Positions 35,804 to 45,309 are shown, numbered from the stretch's first letter. The stretch is DNA of 64,000 nucleotides from Flammeovirgaceae bacterium 311 (GCA_000597885.1 CP004371.1:6143501-6207500), one strand, 5' to 3'. Translations and numbers: made by a program. The notes: a model not told the origin generated them from the letters alone.

Positions 35804-37666
35804 ATGAGTATGAGATACAGCATATTACTGCTTTTTTTGTTGTGGGCAGGGCAGCTCAGTGCCCAGTTGCCACCACTGGAACGGGTGGAGCCCCATTTTT
35901 GGTGGGTGGGCATGACTAATCCAAACCTGCAGCTCATTGTGCATGGCGATAAAATAGCCTCCAGGGAGGTAAGCCTTGATTACCCCGGAGTTACCCTGGT
36001 TAAAGTGCATAAGGTAGAAAACCCAAACTATCTGTTCCTGGATCTGCAAATTGCACCTGATGCCAACCCCGGCAATTTCCCCATCTCCTTTACCCAAAAA
36101 GGCAAAAAGAAGCTTAGCTACAGTTACGAGCTGAAGCCCCGGGAGAATGCACCAGAGCGAATTACCGGCGTTACCGACCAGGATTTTGTTTACCTGATCA
36201 TGCCCGACCGTTTTGCCAATGGCGATAAAACCAATGATGTGGTAAAAGGGATGCAGGAAACCACCCTGAACCGCGACTCTATGTATTATCGCCATGGTGG
36301 TGACATTCAGGGGATCATTAACCACCTGGATTACCTGGAGGAGCTGGGCATAACTGCCCTGTGGCTCAACCCGGTGCTGGAGAACGATCAGCCCAGAACC
36401 TCTTACCATGGCTATGCCAATACCGAAAACTATAAGATAGACCCCCGCTTTGGTAGCAATGAGCTCTACCGCCAGTTGGGTGATGAGCTTCAGAAGCGGA
36501 ACATGAAGCTCATCAAGGACCTGGTGCACAACCATGTGGGCAGCCAGCACTGGACGGTAAGGGATATGCCTACCAAAGACTGGGTGCACCAGTGGCCGGA
36601 ATATACCAAGACCAGCTACAAAGATCAGGTCTTATTCGATCCCTATGCCTCTGAGGCAGACAAAAAACAAATGACCGATGGCTGGTTCGACAGCCATATG
36701 CCTGATATGAACCAGGACAACCCCTTTGTGCGGAACTACATTACCCAAAGCCACATCTGGTGGATAGAATATGCCGGTTTGGATGGGTTCAGGCTTGATA
36801 CCTATGCCTACAACAACCTGGATTATATGGCAGCGTGGGGCAGAGCCATCAAGGAGGAGTACCCGCAGTTTACCTTCTTTGGCGAAACCTGGGTTCATGG
36901 CGTACCCAACCAGGTTTATTTTACCCAGGGCAAAACTGTTAACCAGCCGCTGGATACCGAACTTCAGGGCGTAACGGATTTTCAGGCACTCTGGGGCATC
37001 AACGAAGCCCTGAATGGAGAATGGGGCTGGACCGATGGCGTGAACAAACTCTACAATACCCTGGCCGGTGATTATCAGTACCAGGATGCCACCCGCAATG
37101 TGGTATTCCTGGATAACCACGACATAAGCCGTTTTTACTCGGTGGTGGGAGAAGATTTCACTAAGTTCAAATCAGGCATTGCCTGGCTGCTAACCACCCG
37201 GGGCATTCCGCAGCTCTATTACGGCACCGAAATCCTGATGAAGAACTTTGCTGATCCGGATGGTAAAGTACGTGAAGATTTTAGTGGCGGGTGGGAAGCA
37301 GACAAGGAGAATAAGTTTAGGGCTGCAGGGCGTAATGAGCAGGAAAATGAAGCTTTCAACTATGTAAAAAAACTTGCCAATTACAGAAAGCAAAACCCGG
37401 TACTGCAGACAGGTAAAATGATGCAGTATGTGCCCGAAGAGGCCGTATATGTGTACTTCCGTTACAATGATGATCAAACCGTAATGGTGGTCATGAACAC
37501 AGCATCAGAAGAAAGAAAGCTCGATACCAGCCGGTTTAGTGAAAGAACAGCCGGCTTTGGCAAAGCACAGAACATCCTAACCGGCGAAGTGCTGAACACA
37601 TCAGACACCATAAACATTCCGGCAAAAACCACCCTGGTGCTGGAACTGAATGACCAGGCGGATTAG
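35804..37666 (+). CDS. GH13 alpha-amylase/neopullulanase (SusA-like)
   Basis: 620 residues with a signal peptide ending at QLSAQ. The N-terminal cyclomaltodextrinase-type domain (PHFWWVGMTNPNLQLIVHG) precedes the barrel (QDFVYLIMPDRFANGD). The GH13 triad is complete: nucleophile Asp332 in GFRLDTYAY, acid/base Glu361 in FFGETWVHG, and transition-state Asp440 in LDNHDISRF. A short C-terminal beta domain ends at LVLELND. It cleaves starch or imported malto-oligosaccharides to smaller units, most likely in the periplasm, as SusA does. Confidence 0.95.
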   Translation: MSMRYSILLLFLLWAGQLSAQLPPLERVEPHFWWVGMTNPNLQLIVHGDKIASREVSLDYPGVTLVKVHKVENPNYLFLDLQIAPDANPGNFPISFTQKGKKKLSYSYELKPRENAPERITGVTDQDFVYLIMPDRFANGDKTNDVVKGMQETTLNRDSMYYRHGGDIQGIINHLDYLEELGITALWLNPVLENDQPRTSYHGYANTENYKIDPRFGSNELYRQLGDELQKRNMKLIKDLVHNHVGSQHWTVRDMPTKDWVHQWPEYTKTSYKDQVLFDPYASEADKKQMTDGWFDSHMPDMNQDNPFVRNYITQSHIWWIEYAGLDGFRLDTYAYNNLDYMAAWGRAIKEEYPQFTFFGETWVHGVPNQVYFTQGKTVNQPLDTELQGVTDFQALWGINEALNGEWGWTDGVNKLYNTLAGDYQYQDATRNVVFLDNHDISRFYSVVGEDFTKFKSGIAWLLTTRGIPQLYYGTEILMKNFADPDGKVREDFSGGWEADKENKFRAAGRNEQENEAFNYVKKLANYRKQNPVLQTGKMMQYVPEEAVYVYFRYNDDQTVMVVMNTASEERKLDTSRFSERTAGFGKAQNILTGEVLNTSDTINIPAKTTLVLELNDQAD

Positions 37667-37667
37667 G

Positions 37668-37708
37668 CGCCTCCATAGCGAGGGAATTAATTCCTCGCTA
37701 TGGAGGCG
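37668..37708. repeat. Palindromic element with AATTAATT core between the two GH13 genes
   Basis: Twenty-base-pair arms (CGCCTCCATAGCGAG... and its complement) flank GGGAATTAATTCC, interrupted only by one bulged G. It starts one base after the stop codon of the SusA-like gene. The same core with different arms occurs at 2881-2916 next to two stop codons. A terminator, attenuator or dispersed repeat role is inferred. Confidence 0.6.
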
Positions 37709-37735
37709 GGCAACACCACACTTAAATTAAAAAGC

Positions 37736-40639
37736 ATGATAAAATCTATACGATATCTGATTACCCTTCTCATCCTGCTGTTTACGCTTATTCCGGGCTT
37801 TGGGCAAATGGTGCGGATAGAACCTGCAGACGCAGAAGCTGACGATGAAATCAAGATCATCTTCAACGCAAAGGCAGGAAGAGGAGAGCTGGCCGGGGCA
37901 TCGAAGGTATATATGCACTCAGGGGTTGTCACTAATAATCCGCAGGGTACCGAATGGAGCATTGTAAAAGGCAATTGGGGTGCAGATGATGGGGTAGGTG
38001 CCATGACGAAGGTGGAGGGGCAGGAGGATCTGTGGGAAATTACCCTTTCGCCCTCTGCCAGGAGCTACTATGGTGTGGCCGCAGGCACCAACATATACCG
38101 GCTGGCCATGGTGTTCCGCAATGCTGCCGGAGATCAGAAGGCCACCATAGCAGCTGGCACCTATGACTGGGGGTTTGTCGCTGGCAATGGCGACATCTTT
38201 GTCGATATCACAACAGGGCCCTACGTACTCATTTCTCAGCCCCAGCAGGATGAGATTTACATCAGGCAGGGTGAAAACTTTACCATACAGGCAGAGGCTT
38301 CTGCTGCCGTTTCTGCCATAACGCTGTACATCAGGGAAGGAGGGGCTTTTGTGCAAAAACAGCAGCTAAGCAGCGGCAATACCCTTACTTATGCCTATAA
38401 ACCAACCCAGTCTGGCGAAGTAGCCATTAAAGTAGTGGCGGTGATAGAGGGTGTTGAAGTAGAGAACACCAGGATAGTTCAGGTACACCTGCATACAGCA
38501 CCCCTTGTTCAGTCCCTGCCTGCAGGTATCCGGAAGGGCATCAATTATCACGAGGAGGATCCCTCAAAAGTAAGCCTGGTGCTGGAGGCACCGGGTAAAG
38601 ATTTTGTATATGTGGTAGGCGATTTCACCAACTGGGAGGTCAGGGCAGATTACCAGATGAAACAGACGCCCGATGGTGAACTGTTCTGGCTGGAGGTAAT
38701 AGGCCTTACCCCCGGGCAGGAATATATTTTTCAATACTGGGTGGAAGGCATTACTAAAATAGGTGATCCCTATGCCGATAAGGTAGCCGATCCCTGGAAC
38801 GATCAGTACATTACTGCCTCTACTTATCCCAATCTCCCCCAGTACGATAAAACAGAGTATGGCATTGCCTCTGTGCTGCAAACGGACCAGGATGAGTATA
38901 ACTGGGCGGACACTGAAAACAGCTGGACCAAACCTGCCAAAGAAGAGCTGGTCATTTACGAGGTACTGCTGCGTGATTTCCTGGAAACACACAACTACAG
39001 GGACCTCACCGACACCCTTTCGTACCTAAAACGCCTGGGCGTGAATGCTATTGAACTGATGCCCATAATGGAGTTTGAAGGTAACATCAGCTGGGGTTAT
39101 AACCCCATGTACCACTTTGCACCCGATAAATATTATGGTAGCAAAAATGAGCTGAAGCAATTCTTAGAAGCAGCCCACCAGCAGGGCATGGCTGTTATTC
39201 TGGATATGGTGCTGAACCATGCCTTCGGCTTAAGCCCCCTGGTGAAAATGTACTGGGACCCTGTCAACAGCACGGTATCAGCAGAATCGCCCTGGTTTAA
39301 CCCACAGGCAACGCATCCCTTTAATGTAGGCTTCGATTTTAACCACGAGAGCCCCTATACCCAAAGCTTTGTAGACAGTGTGAACCTCTACTGGCTGGAG
39401 GAGTACCATTTCGACGGCTTCCGTTTTGACCTATCCAAAGGCTTTACCCAAACCAATAATCCTAACAATGTTGGGGCATGGTCGGCCTACGATGCCTCCA
39501 GGGTGGCAATCCTGAAGCGGATGGCTGACCGGATATGGGCGCATACAGAAGATGCCTATATTATCCTGGAACACTTTGCCGATAACCAGGAAGAAAAAGA
39601 ACTGGCTGAATACCGGGCTGCGGAGGACAAAGGCATGCTGCTCTGGGGAAACCTGAACCATGCATACAGCCAGAATACCATGGGCTTTGCACAGGACTCT
39701 GATATTAAATGGGTGTACCATGGCACCCGGAACTGGTCTGTACCCCATGTGGTAGGCTACATGGAAAGCCATGATGAAGAGCGCCTTATGTACAGAAACC
39801 TGCAGTATGGAAATGCAGCAGGCACCTACAACGTAAAAGTGGAGGAAACGGCCCTGAACAGGATAAAGGCAGCAGGCCTGATGTTCTATACCATTCCCGG
39901 CCCTAAAATGATCTGGCAGTTTGGCGAGCTGGGCTATCCGGTTAGCATCAATGCATGCGAGGATGGGACCATTAGCGATAACTGCAGGCTTTCTCCCAAA
40001 CCTACCTATTGGGAGCAGCTGGATGATCCAGATAATAAAAGCCTGTTTGATCACACTGCCGATCTGCTGCGTTTAAGAAACGAATACAACGTTTTTACGA
40101 GCGGAACGGCCACTATTGCAGAAGATGGGCTGGTAAGGCAGCTTAGCCTGAAAAATAGGGCAAATACCACCTCCCCGGCCAGTACCGATGAAATGAATGT
40201 GCACATCGTTACCAACTTCAACGTAAGTGCCCGAAATGCAACTGTTGTGTTTCCGCATGCAGGCACCTGGTACGACTACTACGACGGTGGCAAAGCCGTT
40301 GAGGTAGCTTCAGGATCCCTTTCGCTGCAGTTAAGGCCTGGCATGTACAAAATGTACACCGATTACCCCCTGGATCCGGATGTGGTCACCGGCCTTCCGG
40401 CTGCTGCAAAAGCCATTGGGCTGGTATTGTATCCCAATCCTGCGTATAACCTCCTAACGATTGTAACAGAAAGGGAGCAGGTACAGCACCTAAGCATCAG
40501 TACCCTGCAGGGAAACAGCCTAAGCCCCCGCAGAGTATCCGCCACCCAATGGGACATCAGCAGCCTGCCTGCCGGCTTCTATGTAGCCAGGGTAATGGTT
40601 TCCGGCAAAAGTTATCACCTTAAGTTTATGAAGAGGTAA
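37736..40639 (+). CDS. Large multidomain GH13 alpha-amylase with T9SS sorting domain
   Basis: 967 residues from ATG 37736, which gives a good signal peptide (ITLLILLFTLIPGFGQ); an earlier in-frame ATG at 37700 lies inside the palindrome. N-terminal beta modules (10-260) precede a CBM48-like domain (about 275-355: FVYVVGDFTNWEVRADYQM). The GH13 barrel has nucleophile Asp565 (GFRFDLSKG), Glu612 (YIILEHFAD) and Asp680 (MESHDEERL). The C-terminus (LVLYPNPAYNLLTI ... ISSLPAGFYVARV) is a type A T9SS sorting domain, so the enzyme is secreted or surface-attached and likely makes the first cuts in starch. Confidence 0.95.
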   Translation: MIKSIRYLITLLILLFTLIPGFGQMVRIEPADAEADDEIKIIFNAKAGRGELAGASKVYMHSGVVTNNPQGTEWSIVKGNWGADDGVGAMTKVEGQEDLWEITLSPSARSYYGVAAGTNIYRLAMVFRNAAGDQKATIAAGTYDWGFVAGNGDIFVDITTGPYVLISQPQQDEIYIRQGENFTIQAEASAAVSAITLYIREGGAFVQKQQLSSGNTLTYAYKPTQSGEVAIKVVAVIEGVEVENTRIVQVHLHTAPLVQSLPAGIRKGINYHEEDPSKVSLVLEAPGKDFVYVVGDFTNWEVRADYQMKQTPDGELFWLEVIGLTPGQEYIFQYWVEGITKIGDPYADKVADPWNDQYITASTYPNLPQYDKTEYGIASVLQTDQDEYNWADTENSWTKPAKEELVIYEVLLRDFLETHNYRDLTDTLSYLKRLGVNAIELMPIMEFEGNISWGYNPMYHFAPDKYYGSKNELKQFLEAAHQQGMAVILDMVLNHAFGLSPLVKMYWDPVNSTVSAESPWFNPQATHPFNVGFDFNHESPYTQSFVDSVNLYWLEEYHFDGFRFDLSKGFTQTNNPNNVGAWSAYDASRVAILKRMADRIWAHTEDAYIILEHFADNQEEKELAEYRAAEDKGMLLWGNLNHAYSQNTMGFAQDSDIKWVYHGTRNWSVPHVVGYMESHDEERLMYRNLQYGNAAGTYNVKVEETALNRIKAAGLMFYTIPGPKMIWQFGELGYPVSINACEDGTISDNCRLSPKPTYWEQLDDPDNKSLFDHTADLLRLRNEYNVFTSGTATIAEDGLVRQLSLKNRANTTSPASTDEMNVHIVTNFNVSARNATVVFPHAGTWYDYYDGGKAVEVASGSLSLQLRPGMYKMYTDYPLDPDVVTGLPAAAKAIGLVLYPNPAYNLLTIVTEREQVQHLSISTLQGNSLSPRRVSATQWDISSLPAGFYVARVMVSGKSYHLKFMKR

Positions 40640-40677
40640 ATTAAAAAGGCAACCCGCCCGGGTTGCCTTTTTAATTT
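40638..40677. terminator. Strong bidirectional terminator at the end of the starch locus
   Basis: A near-continuous inverted repeat AAATTAAAAAGGCAACCCG / CGGGTTGCCTTTTTAATTT with a minimal loop. The A and T tracts on each side give a U run for both the GH13 gene and the convergent aldo/keto reductase gene. Confidence 0.93.
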
Positions 40678-40679
40678 AA

Positions 40680-41582
40680 TTATGCCACCTCATGGCCCAT
40701 GGCAGCTTCCAGGATCTGGAACCACTGCTCACGACTTAACTCAACAGACAGGGCATCAACAGATCTTTTTAGATGCTCTATGTTGCCGGTTCCAACTATT
40801 GGAATAGGCCTGCTGGGGTGCTTCAGGATCCAGGCAATGGCCAGCTTATCTATGCCATCAACGCCGGTTTCCCTGGCAATTGCTTCCAGCTTAAGTTTCA
40901 GGCGTACCCCACGCTCATCCTGGGGCTGCAGCAGGTTGCCCCCCGCCAGCGGCGACCAGGCCATAGGTCTGATGCGCTCTTTCAGGAAAAAATCCATGTT
41001 GCCGTTTTCAAAATGCTCCAGCCGGTAAGGCGATAGTTCAACCTGGTTGGTGATGAGCCTGCCCCCCATGTAGGCATCAAGCATCTGGTATTGCATGGGT
41101 GTAAAATTAGATACTCCAAAGTGCCGCACCTTGCCCGCCTGCTTCAGTTCGTCAAAGGCACGGGCTGTTTCGGCAGGGTCCATAAGCGGATCGGGACGGT
41201 GAATCAGCAGCAGGTCTACATAATCGGTGTGCAGGTTTTGCAGCGATTGCTCCACACTCTGCATGATGTGTGCATAGCTGGTATCGTAGTGTTTTACCTT
41301 GCGATCGGGAAATTTCTGTGAGCGCAACATAATACCGCATTTGGTTACCAGCTGCATTTGATCCCGCAGGTGTGGCTGATTTTTCAGCACCTTTCCAAAT
41401 TCGGCTTCACAGCCATAGTCACCATAGATGTCGGCATGGTCGAAGGTCGTAATGCCCATAGAAAGGGCTTCTTCAACATAGGCTTGCACTTCACTGGCGG
41501 GTATAGACCAGTCGATGAGCCGCCAGAGGCCCAGTACAAGGGGAGACATCTGCAGGTTTTCTGTTAGCTTGGTTGGTTGCAT
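40680..41582 (-). CDS. Aldo/keto reductase (YdhF-like)
   Basis: 300 residues. The AKR catalytic tetrad can be seen: Asp in TTFDHADIYG, Tyr in the same segment (ADIYGDYGCEAEFG), Lys in LVTKCGI, and His in LLIHRPDPL. The cofactor-binding end is PIPIVGTGNIEHLKRS. It reduces aldehydes or ketones with NADPH; the physiological substrate is unknown. It is convergent with the starch locus and shares its bidirectional terminator. Confidence 0.92.
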   Translation of the reverse strand: MQPTKLTENLQMSPLVLGLWRLIDWSIPASEVQAYVEEALSMGITTFDHADIYGDYGCEAEFGKVLKNQPHLRDQMQLVTKCGIMLRSQKFPDRKVKHYDTSYAHIMQSVEQSLQNLHTDYVDLLLIHRPDPLMDPAETARAFDELKQAGKVRHFGVSNFTPMQYQMLDAYMGGRLITNQVELSPYRLEHFENGNMDFFLKERIRPMAWSPLAGGNLLQPQDERGVRLKLKLEAIARETGVDGIDKLAIAWILKHPSRPIPIVGTGNIEHLKRSVDALSVELSREQWFQILEAAMGHEVA

Positions 41583-41727
41583 GGTTTTGCAATAAAGAAC
41601 TTTAAAAATAACGTTTGTCTGCCCCCATTCTGTTTCAGCGATAGATTTAATTTACAGCAGGCAAGGCTTAGAAGTTGACAAATTGGGCCATAGCAGCGAA
41701 TTTTCCAAAAAGAAAAGCAGCCCTGTA

Positions 41728-42840
41728 TTAAATCCGCAGCACCAGGTTCAGGGCATCGTCCAATACATTCAGTTTTGCAGAATTACCTGTTGCCAGTTGT
41801 CCGATTTTATTTTCCAGCCCCAGCAGCCTGGCAGGTATCTCTGTAGCCCCTCTGATGGCCTCCGGCAGCGATATTCCCACTGATGTTACACAATGCCGCA
41901 GGGCATCGTGCAGGGCAATGGAGGAGCCGGCCAGGTTGCCTTCGGCGGTATAAAACTGCCCGTTCTTTTTATAGATCGTAGTCTCTTCAAAAGTAATCAC
42001 ATCCTGCTCCAGGCCAATGAAGGAAGCATCGGAAATTAAAAACAGCTTTTCCTTCTTTAGCCTATAGGCCATTTTTACTGCGCTGAAGTGGGTGTGAACG
42101 CCATCTGCGATGATACTGGCATATACAGGGGCGCTAAGGGTAGCGCCCACCAGGCCCGGTTCCCGGTGCTGAAAAGAAGACATGGCATTGTAAAGATGTG
42201 TAACACACTTGATTCCCAGCCTAAAAAAAGACTGTGCCTGCTCATAGGTAGCGGTGCTGTGGCCTGCAGAAACTACAAAATCCTGCTGCAGTAACTTTTG
42301 CAGCTGCCGGGGGCTGAACATTTCCGGTGCAATGGTCATAATCTTCAGTACACCCACTCCTTTGCTGATGATCTGGTCCAGTTCCTGGTCTGTCGGTTTG
42401 CGTAAGTTGGCCGGGTTATGTCCGCCGTGCTTGTCCGGATTCAGGAACGGCCCCTCCAGGTGTAGCCCCAATATGCCCGGGAATTGCTGCATGGCCTCTG
42501 CTACTACCTCCAGTGCCCGGATGATATTACTCCCTTTGCTGCTGATCAGGGTGGGCAGGAGGTAGCGGGTGCCCCGCTCTTCATGGGCCTGCAGGATTTG
42601 TTCAAGTGCTTCCACACTGATGTCGTTGTTAAAAAATACCTGCCGGCCACCATTCACCTGCAGGTCTACAAAACCAGGGGTTACAAGCTGGTTATTCAGG
42701 TTCAGTACTTTGGCTTTTTCGCTTGCCGTAACCCTTTTTCCAATAGCAAGGATAGCATTTTCATCAATTAGTATCTCCTGATCCTCCAGCAGTATATCAT
42801 TTTGATAGAATTTACAGTTCTTAAGGAGGGTGGTACGCAT
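41728..42840 (-). CDS. nagA: N-acetylglucosamine-6-phosphate deacetylase
   Basis: 370 residues. It removes acetate from GlcNAc-6-P in amino-sugar recycling. PGFVDLQVNGG (55-65) carries Gln/Asn in place of the HxH pair, as in the single-metal E. coli-type enzyme. HLEGPFLNP (127-135) supplies a metal-ligand Glu, SAGHSTATYEQ and CVTHLYNAMSSF supply His ligands, and LISDASF contains the catalytic Asp. No nagB or transporter lies beside it. Divergent from the MBL-fold gene at 42940. Confidence 0.95.
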   Translation of the reverse strand: MRTTLLKNCKFYQNDILLEDQEILIDENAILAIGKRVTASEKAKVLNLNNQLVTPGFVDLQVNGGRQVFFNNDISVEALEQILQAHEERGTRYLLPTLISSKGSNIIRALEVVAEAMQQFPGILGLHLEGPFLNPDKHGGHNPANLRKPTDQELDQIISKGVGVLKIMTIAPEMFSPRQLQKLLQQDFVVSAGHSTATYEQAQSFFRLGIKCVTHLYNAMSSFQHREPGLVGATLSAPVYASIIADGVHTHFSAVKMAYRLKKEKLFLISDASFIGLEQDVITFEETTIYKKNGQFYTAEGNLAGSSIALHDALRHCVTSVGISLPEAIRGATEIPARLLGLENKIGQLATGNSAKLNVLDDALNLVLRI

Positions 42841-42939
42841 TGGCTAAAGGTAAAAAGATAACCTATAATCCTCTTAGAACACATTGTTTGCTATCTGGTT
42901 TAATATAGTGATACCTCTTTACGCCGTTTATTTAATTAT

Positions 42940-43698
42940 ATGAGAAATTTACTGCTATACCTCTTACTCCTCCTTAGTCTGCCCCTTTTAGCACAGCAGC
43001 AGGATGTCATTCCGGCAAAAAAATCAGCCATTACGGTAACGCCAGTAGTTCACGGCAGCCTGGTGCTGCAGTGGAATGGTAGAACCATTTATGTAGATCC
43101 CTACGACGGTGCCGATAAGTTTGCCAATTTCCCGGCACCTGACCTGGTGTTGATTACTGATATTCATGGCGACCACCTGCATCAGGAAACCCTTAAGGGA
43201 CTGGATTTATCCAAAGCGGATCTTATTGCCCCACAGGCAGTTATGGAGCAGCTGGAAAGTGGCATTAACTTTAAAAAGAAAACCATGCTGGCCAATGGCG
43301 AGGAAACAAAGTGGCGCTCCATCAGGATCAAGGCTATGCCGATGTATAACCTGCCGGAATCTGAAGATGCAAAGCATGTAAAGGGCAGGGGCAATGGTTA
43401 CATTCTTAACATGGGCAATCAGCGGTTTTATTTGGCTGGCGATACTGAAGCAACACCTGAAATGCGGCAGCTGGAGAACATAGACGTGGCCTTTATACCT
43501 ATGAACCTGCCCTATACCATGGATGTACAGCAGGCAGCCGAAGGCGTACTTGACTTTAAGCCACGCATAGTATACCCATACCACTTTCGTGGGGCCGAGG
43601 GCAAGCTAAGTGATGTGGAGCAGTACAAGGCTATTGTCAACATGAAAGATCCGTCCATCGATGTACGACTCCGGGAGTGGTATCCCGAAAAACAGTAA
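42940..43698 (+). CDS. Secreted MBL-fold metallo-hydrolase
   Basis: 252 residues with a signal peptide (LLYLLLLLSLPLLAQQ). The metal motif is TDIHGDHLHQ, and FYLAGDTEATPEM and VYPYHFRGAEG supply later ligands. It resembles UlaG/UPF0173-like beta-lactamase-fold proteins that sense or hydrolyse small substrates. It is followed 15-80 bp later by the polysaccharide deacetylase on the same strand, possibly as an operon of exported hydrolases. Confidence 0.88.
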   Translation: MRNLLLYLLLLLSLPLLAQQQDVIPAKKSAITVTPVVHGSLVLQWNGRTIYVDPYDGADKFANFPAPDLVLITDIHGDHLHQETLKGLDLSKADLIAPQAVMEQLESGINFKKKTMLANGEETKWRSIRIKAMPMYNLPESEDAKHVKGRGNGYILNMGNQRFYLAGDTEATPEMRQLENIDVAFIPMNLPYTMDVQQAAEGVLDFKPRIVYPYHFRGAEGKLSDVEQYKAIVNMKDPSIDVRLREWYPEKQ

Positions 43699-43776
43699 AG
43701 TCTGCCTGGCGCATTGCATCATTGCGTTTTATTCATGAAGTTTAGGTTTCAGCAGATGTGTTTCCTTATGTATAAT

Positions 43777-44577
43777 ATGTTTTTGAAAAGCTGCATACTC
43801 TTCTGGCTATGCCTTCTAAGCCTCACTGTTGGTGCCCAGGATTGGAATAAAAAGAAGTGCGCAGTGGTGCTTACCTATGATGATGCCCTGAATGTGCACC
43901 TTGACCAGGTAGTACCTGCACTGGATTCCCTGGAGCTAAAAGGAACGTTCTATTTAACTGCCGCTGCGGCACCATTTACCCAAAGGCTGGAGGAATGGAA
44001 ACAGGTGGCAGCCAATAAGCACGAGCTGGCCAATCATACCCTTTTCCACCCCTGCAACGGAAGCAGGCCCGGCAGAAGTTTTGTAACCCCCGATTACGAT
44101 CTGGCTACTTATTCTGTTCGTCGTATAACCGACGAGATTCGCATGACCAATGCCACCCTGGAAGCCATAGATGGTAAGAAAGAAAGAACTTTTGCATATC
44201 CCTGCGGAGACACCAGTGCCGGTGATTCCTCCTTTGTAGATGCCATCAGGGGAGATTTTATTGCTGCCCGTGGGGTGCAGAGCGTACTAGTGCAAAAAGA
44301 CAATGTTGATCTCTTCAATGTTGGCAGCTTTATGATCAATGGCCAGACAGGCGACGAGCTGATTGAGCTGGTGAAGAATGCTATGCAAACCAAAAGCATG
44401 GTGGTGTTCCTGTTTCATGGTGTGGGCGGGGAGCATGGTCTGAACGTATCCCTCGAGGCACACAGCAAGCTGCTACATTTTCTAAAAGAGCACGAAAAGG
44501 AAATCTGGACCACCACTTTTCTGGAAGCGGCCAAACATATAAAAGCAGCTGGCCCTGCTAAAAAGTCAAATCAATAA
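43777..44577 (+). CDS. Secreted polysaccharide deacetylase (NodB fold)
   Basis: 266 residues from ATG 43777, which gives a standard signal peptide (FLKSCILFWLCLLSLTVGAQ). Other in-frame starts lie at 43714, 43738, 43759 and 43768. NodB motif 1 is TYDDA (33-37, catalytic base and metal-binding Asp) and motif 2 is NHTLFHP (metal-binding His87 and His91). FAYPCGDTSAG and VVFLFHGVGG are later family blocks. It likely deacetylates amino-sugar polymers or related esters in the periplasm. Confidence 0.88.
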   Translation: MFLKSCILFWLCLLSLTVGAQDWNKKKCAVVLTYDDALNVHLDQVVPALDSLELKGTFYLTAAAAPFTQRLEEWKQVAANKHELANHTLFHPCNGSRPGRSFVTPDYDLATYSVRRITDEIRMTNATLEAIDGKKERTFAYPCGDTSAGDSSFVDAIRGDFIAARGVQSVLVQKDNVDLFNVGSFMINGQTGDELIELVKNAMQTKSMVVFLFHGVGGEHGLNVSLEAHSKLLHFLKEHEKEIWTTTFLEAAKHIKAAGPAKKSNQ

Positions 44578-44687
44578 TATATTGGCAGCGTCAATCCTCT
44601 GAGAGTCTAAAGCCATCGGAAGGTCTCGCATTAAATTCCTGCATTCTCGCCATACCTGCGCAAAAGATGGCTGCTACTACTGCCCCT

Positions 44688-44714
44688 GTAGCGTCGATGC
44701 ATGCATCGATGTGG
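44688..44714 (+). repeat. GTCGATGC-type palindromic repeat, copy 1
   Basis: 27 bp: GTAG, then CGTCGATGC-AT-GCATCGATG, then TGG. Core palindrome GTCGATGCATGCATCGA(T). The flanks GTAG and GTGG are not symmetrical, so the element has an orientation. Intergenic. Confidence 0.7.
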
Positions 44715-44818
44715 TTGGTTGTTCGGGAAAGAGACCCCAGACTCCTCATCTGAAATGAATTAAGGGTAATGCTGCTGATTTCCATTACAGCGTATAAACT
44801 CATTCTGTTGATCTGCTA

Positions 44819-44845
44819 CCACGTCGATGCGTGCATCGACACTAC
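44819..44845 (-). repeat. GTCGATGC-type palindromic repeat, copy 2 (inverted)
   Basis: 27 bp on the minus strand: GTAG, TGTCGATGC, AC, GCATCGACG, TGG. It matches copy 1 at 24 of 27 positions in reverse orientation and forms an inverted pair with it, as in REP/BIME-like elements. Confidence 0.7.
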
Positions 44846-44914
44846 TGGGCCGGCAAAAGATTCAATCATGGCTTGAATGAAGCAAATGAAGGATGTGGCT
44901 GAAGTAGATTCAAA

Positions 44915-45193
44915 TTATTTACCCCCAATTACAACAGTCCAGGGGCGTACAGACCACTCAATGATCAGTCCATTCTTTACATAAGGATCGTTGAGGGCAA
45001 ATTTTTCTGCAGCAGCTGGTCCATCACCTTTAAATACAAGCACTGCGCCATCGGCAGGTTCTGCCAGTGCACCGGCCATGACCAGATCACCGTTTTCATA
45101 TGCTTCTTTAGCAAGTGCTAAATGTTCATTACGATAGGGTGCACGCATTTCAACATAATTCTTAACAGTTTTATAGAAAAGGATGTAGTACAT
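44915..45193 (-). CDS. YciI-family (YCII-related) protein
   Basis: 92 residues. It starts YYILFYKTVKNY and has APYRNEHLALAKEAYENGDL, containing the conserved His, and the AEKFALNDPYVKNGL block with the conserved Asp-Pro. This is the compact ferredoxin-like YCII fold. Family members are small, possibly catalytic, dimers with few assigned roles. Single gene, bordered on the right by 116 bp of non-coding DNA. Confidence 0.88.
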   Translation of the reverse strand: MYYILFYKTVKNYVEMRAPYRNEHLALAKEAYENGDLVMAGALAEPADGAVLVFKGDGPAAAEKFALNDPYVKNGLIIEWSVRPWTVVIGGK

Positions 45194-45309
45194 ATTATTC
45201 GATCTTCAATCCTGGAAATAAGATAGATGAATAGAAACTGGAAAGCAATATGATCTGATAGTCTTTGTTTTCCGGATTGAAGAATGTACTGATGATGATA
45301 CCCTTTCGT

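Larger units (their letters stand above)
44578..44914. other. Gene-less stretch with an inverted pair of palindromic repeats, 337 bp
   Basis: No open frame in this interval looks coding. It contains two GTCGATGC palindromes in opposite orientation about 105 bp apart, annotated separately, and nothing else I can name. Confidence 0.6.

Noticed and set aside
35825..36589. Antisense open frame (254 codons) across the SusA-like GH13 gene
   Set aside because: Shadow of a well-supported gene; hydrophobic but no recognisable family.
44578..44914. CRISPR array suggested by repeated GTCGATGC elements
   Set aside because: Only two copies, in opposite orientation and about 105 bp apart, with no uniform spacers and no cas genes.
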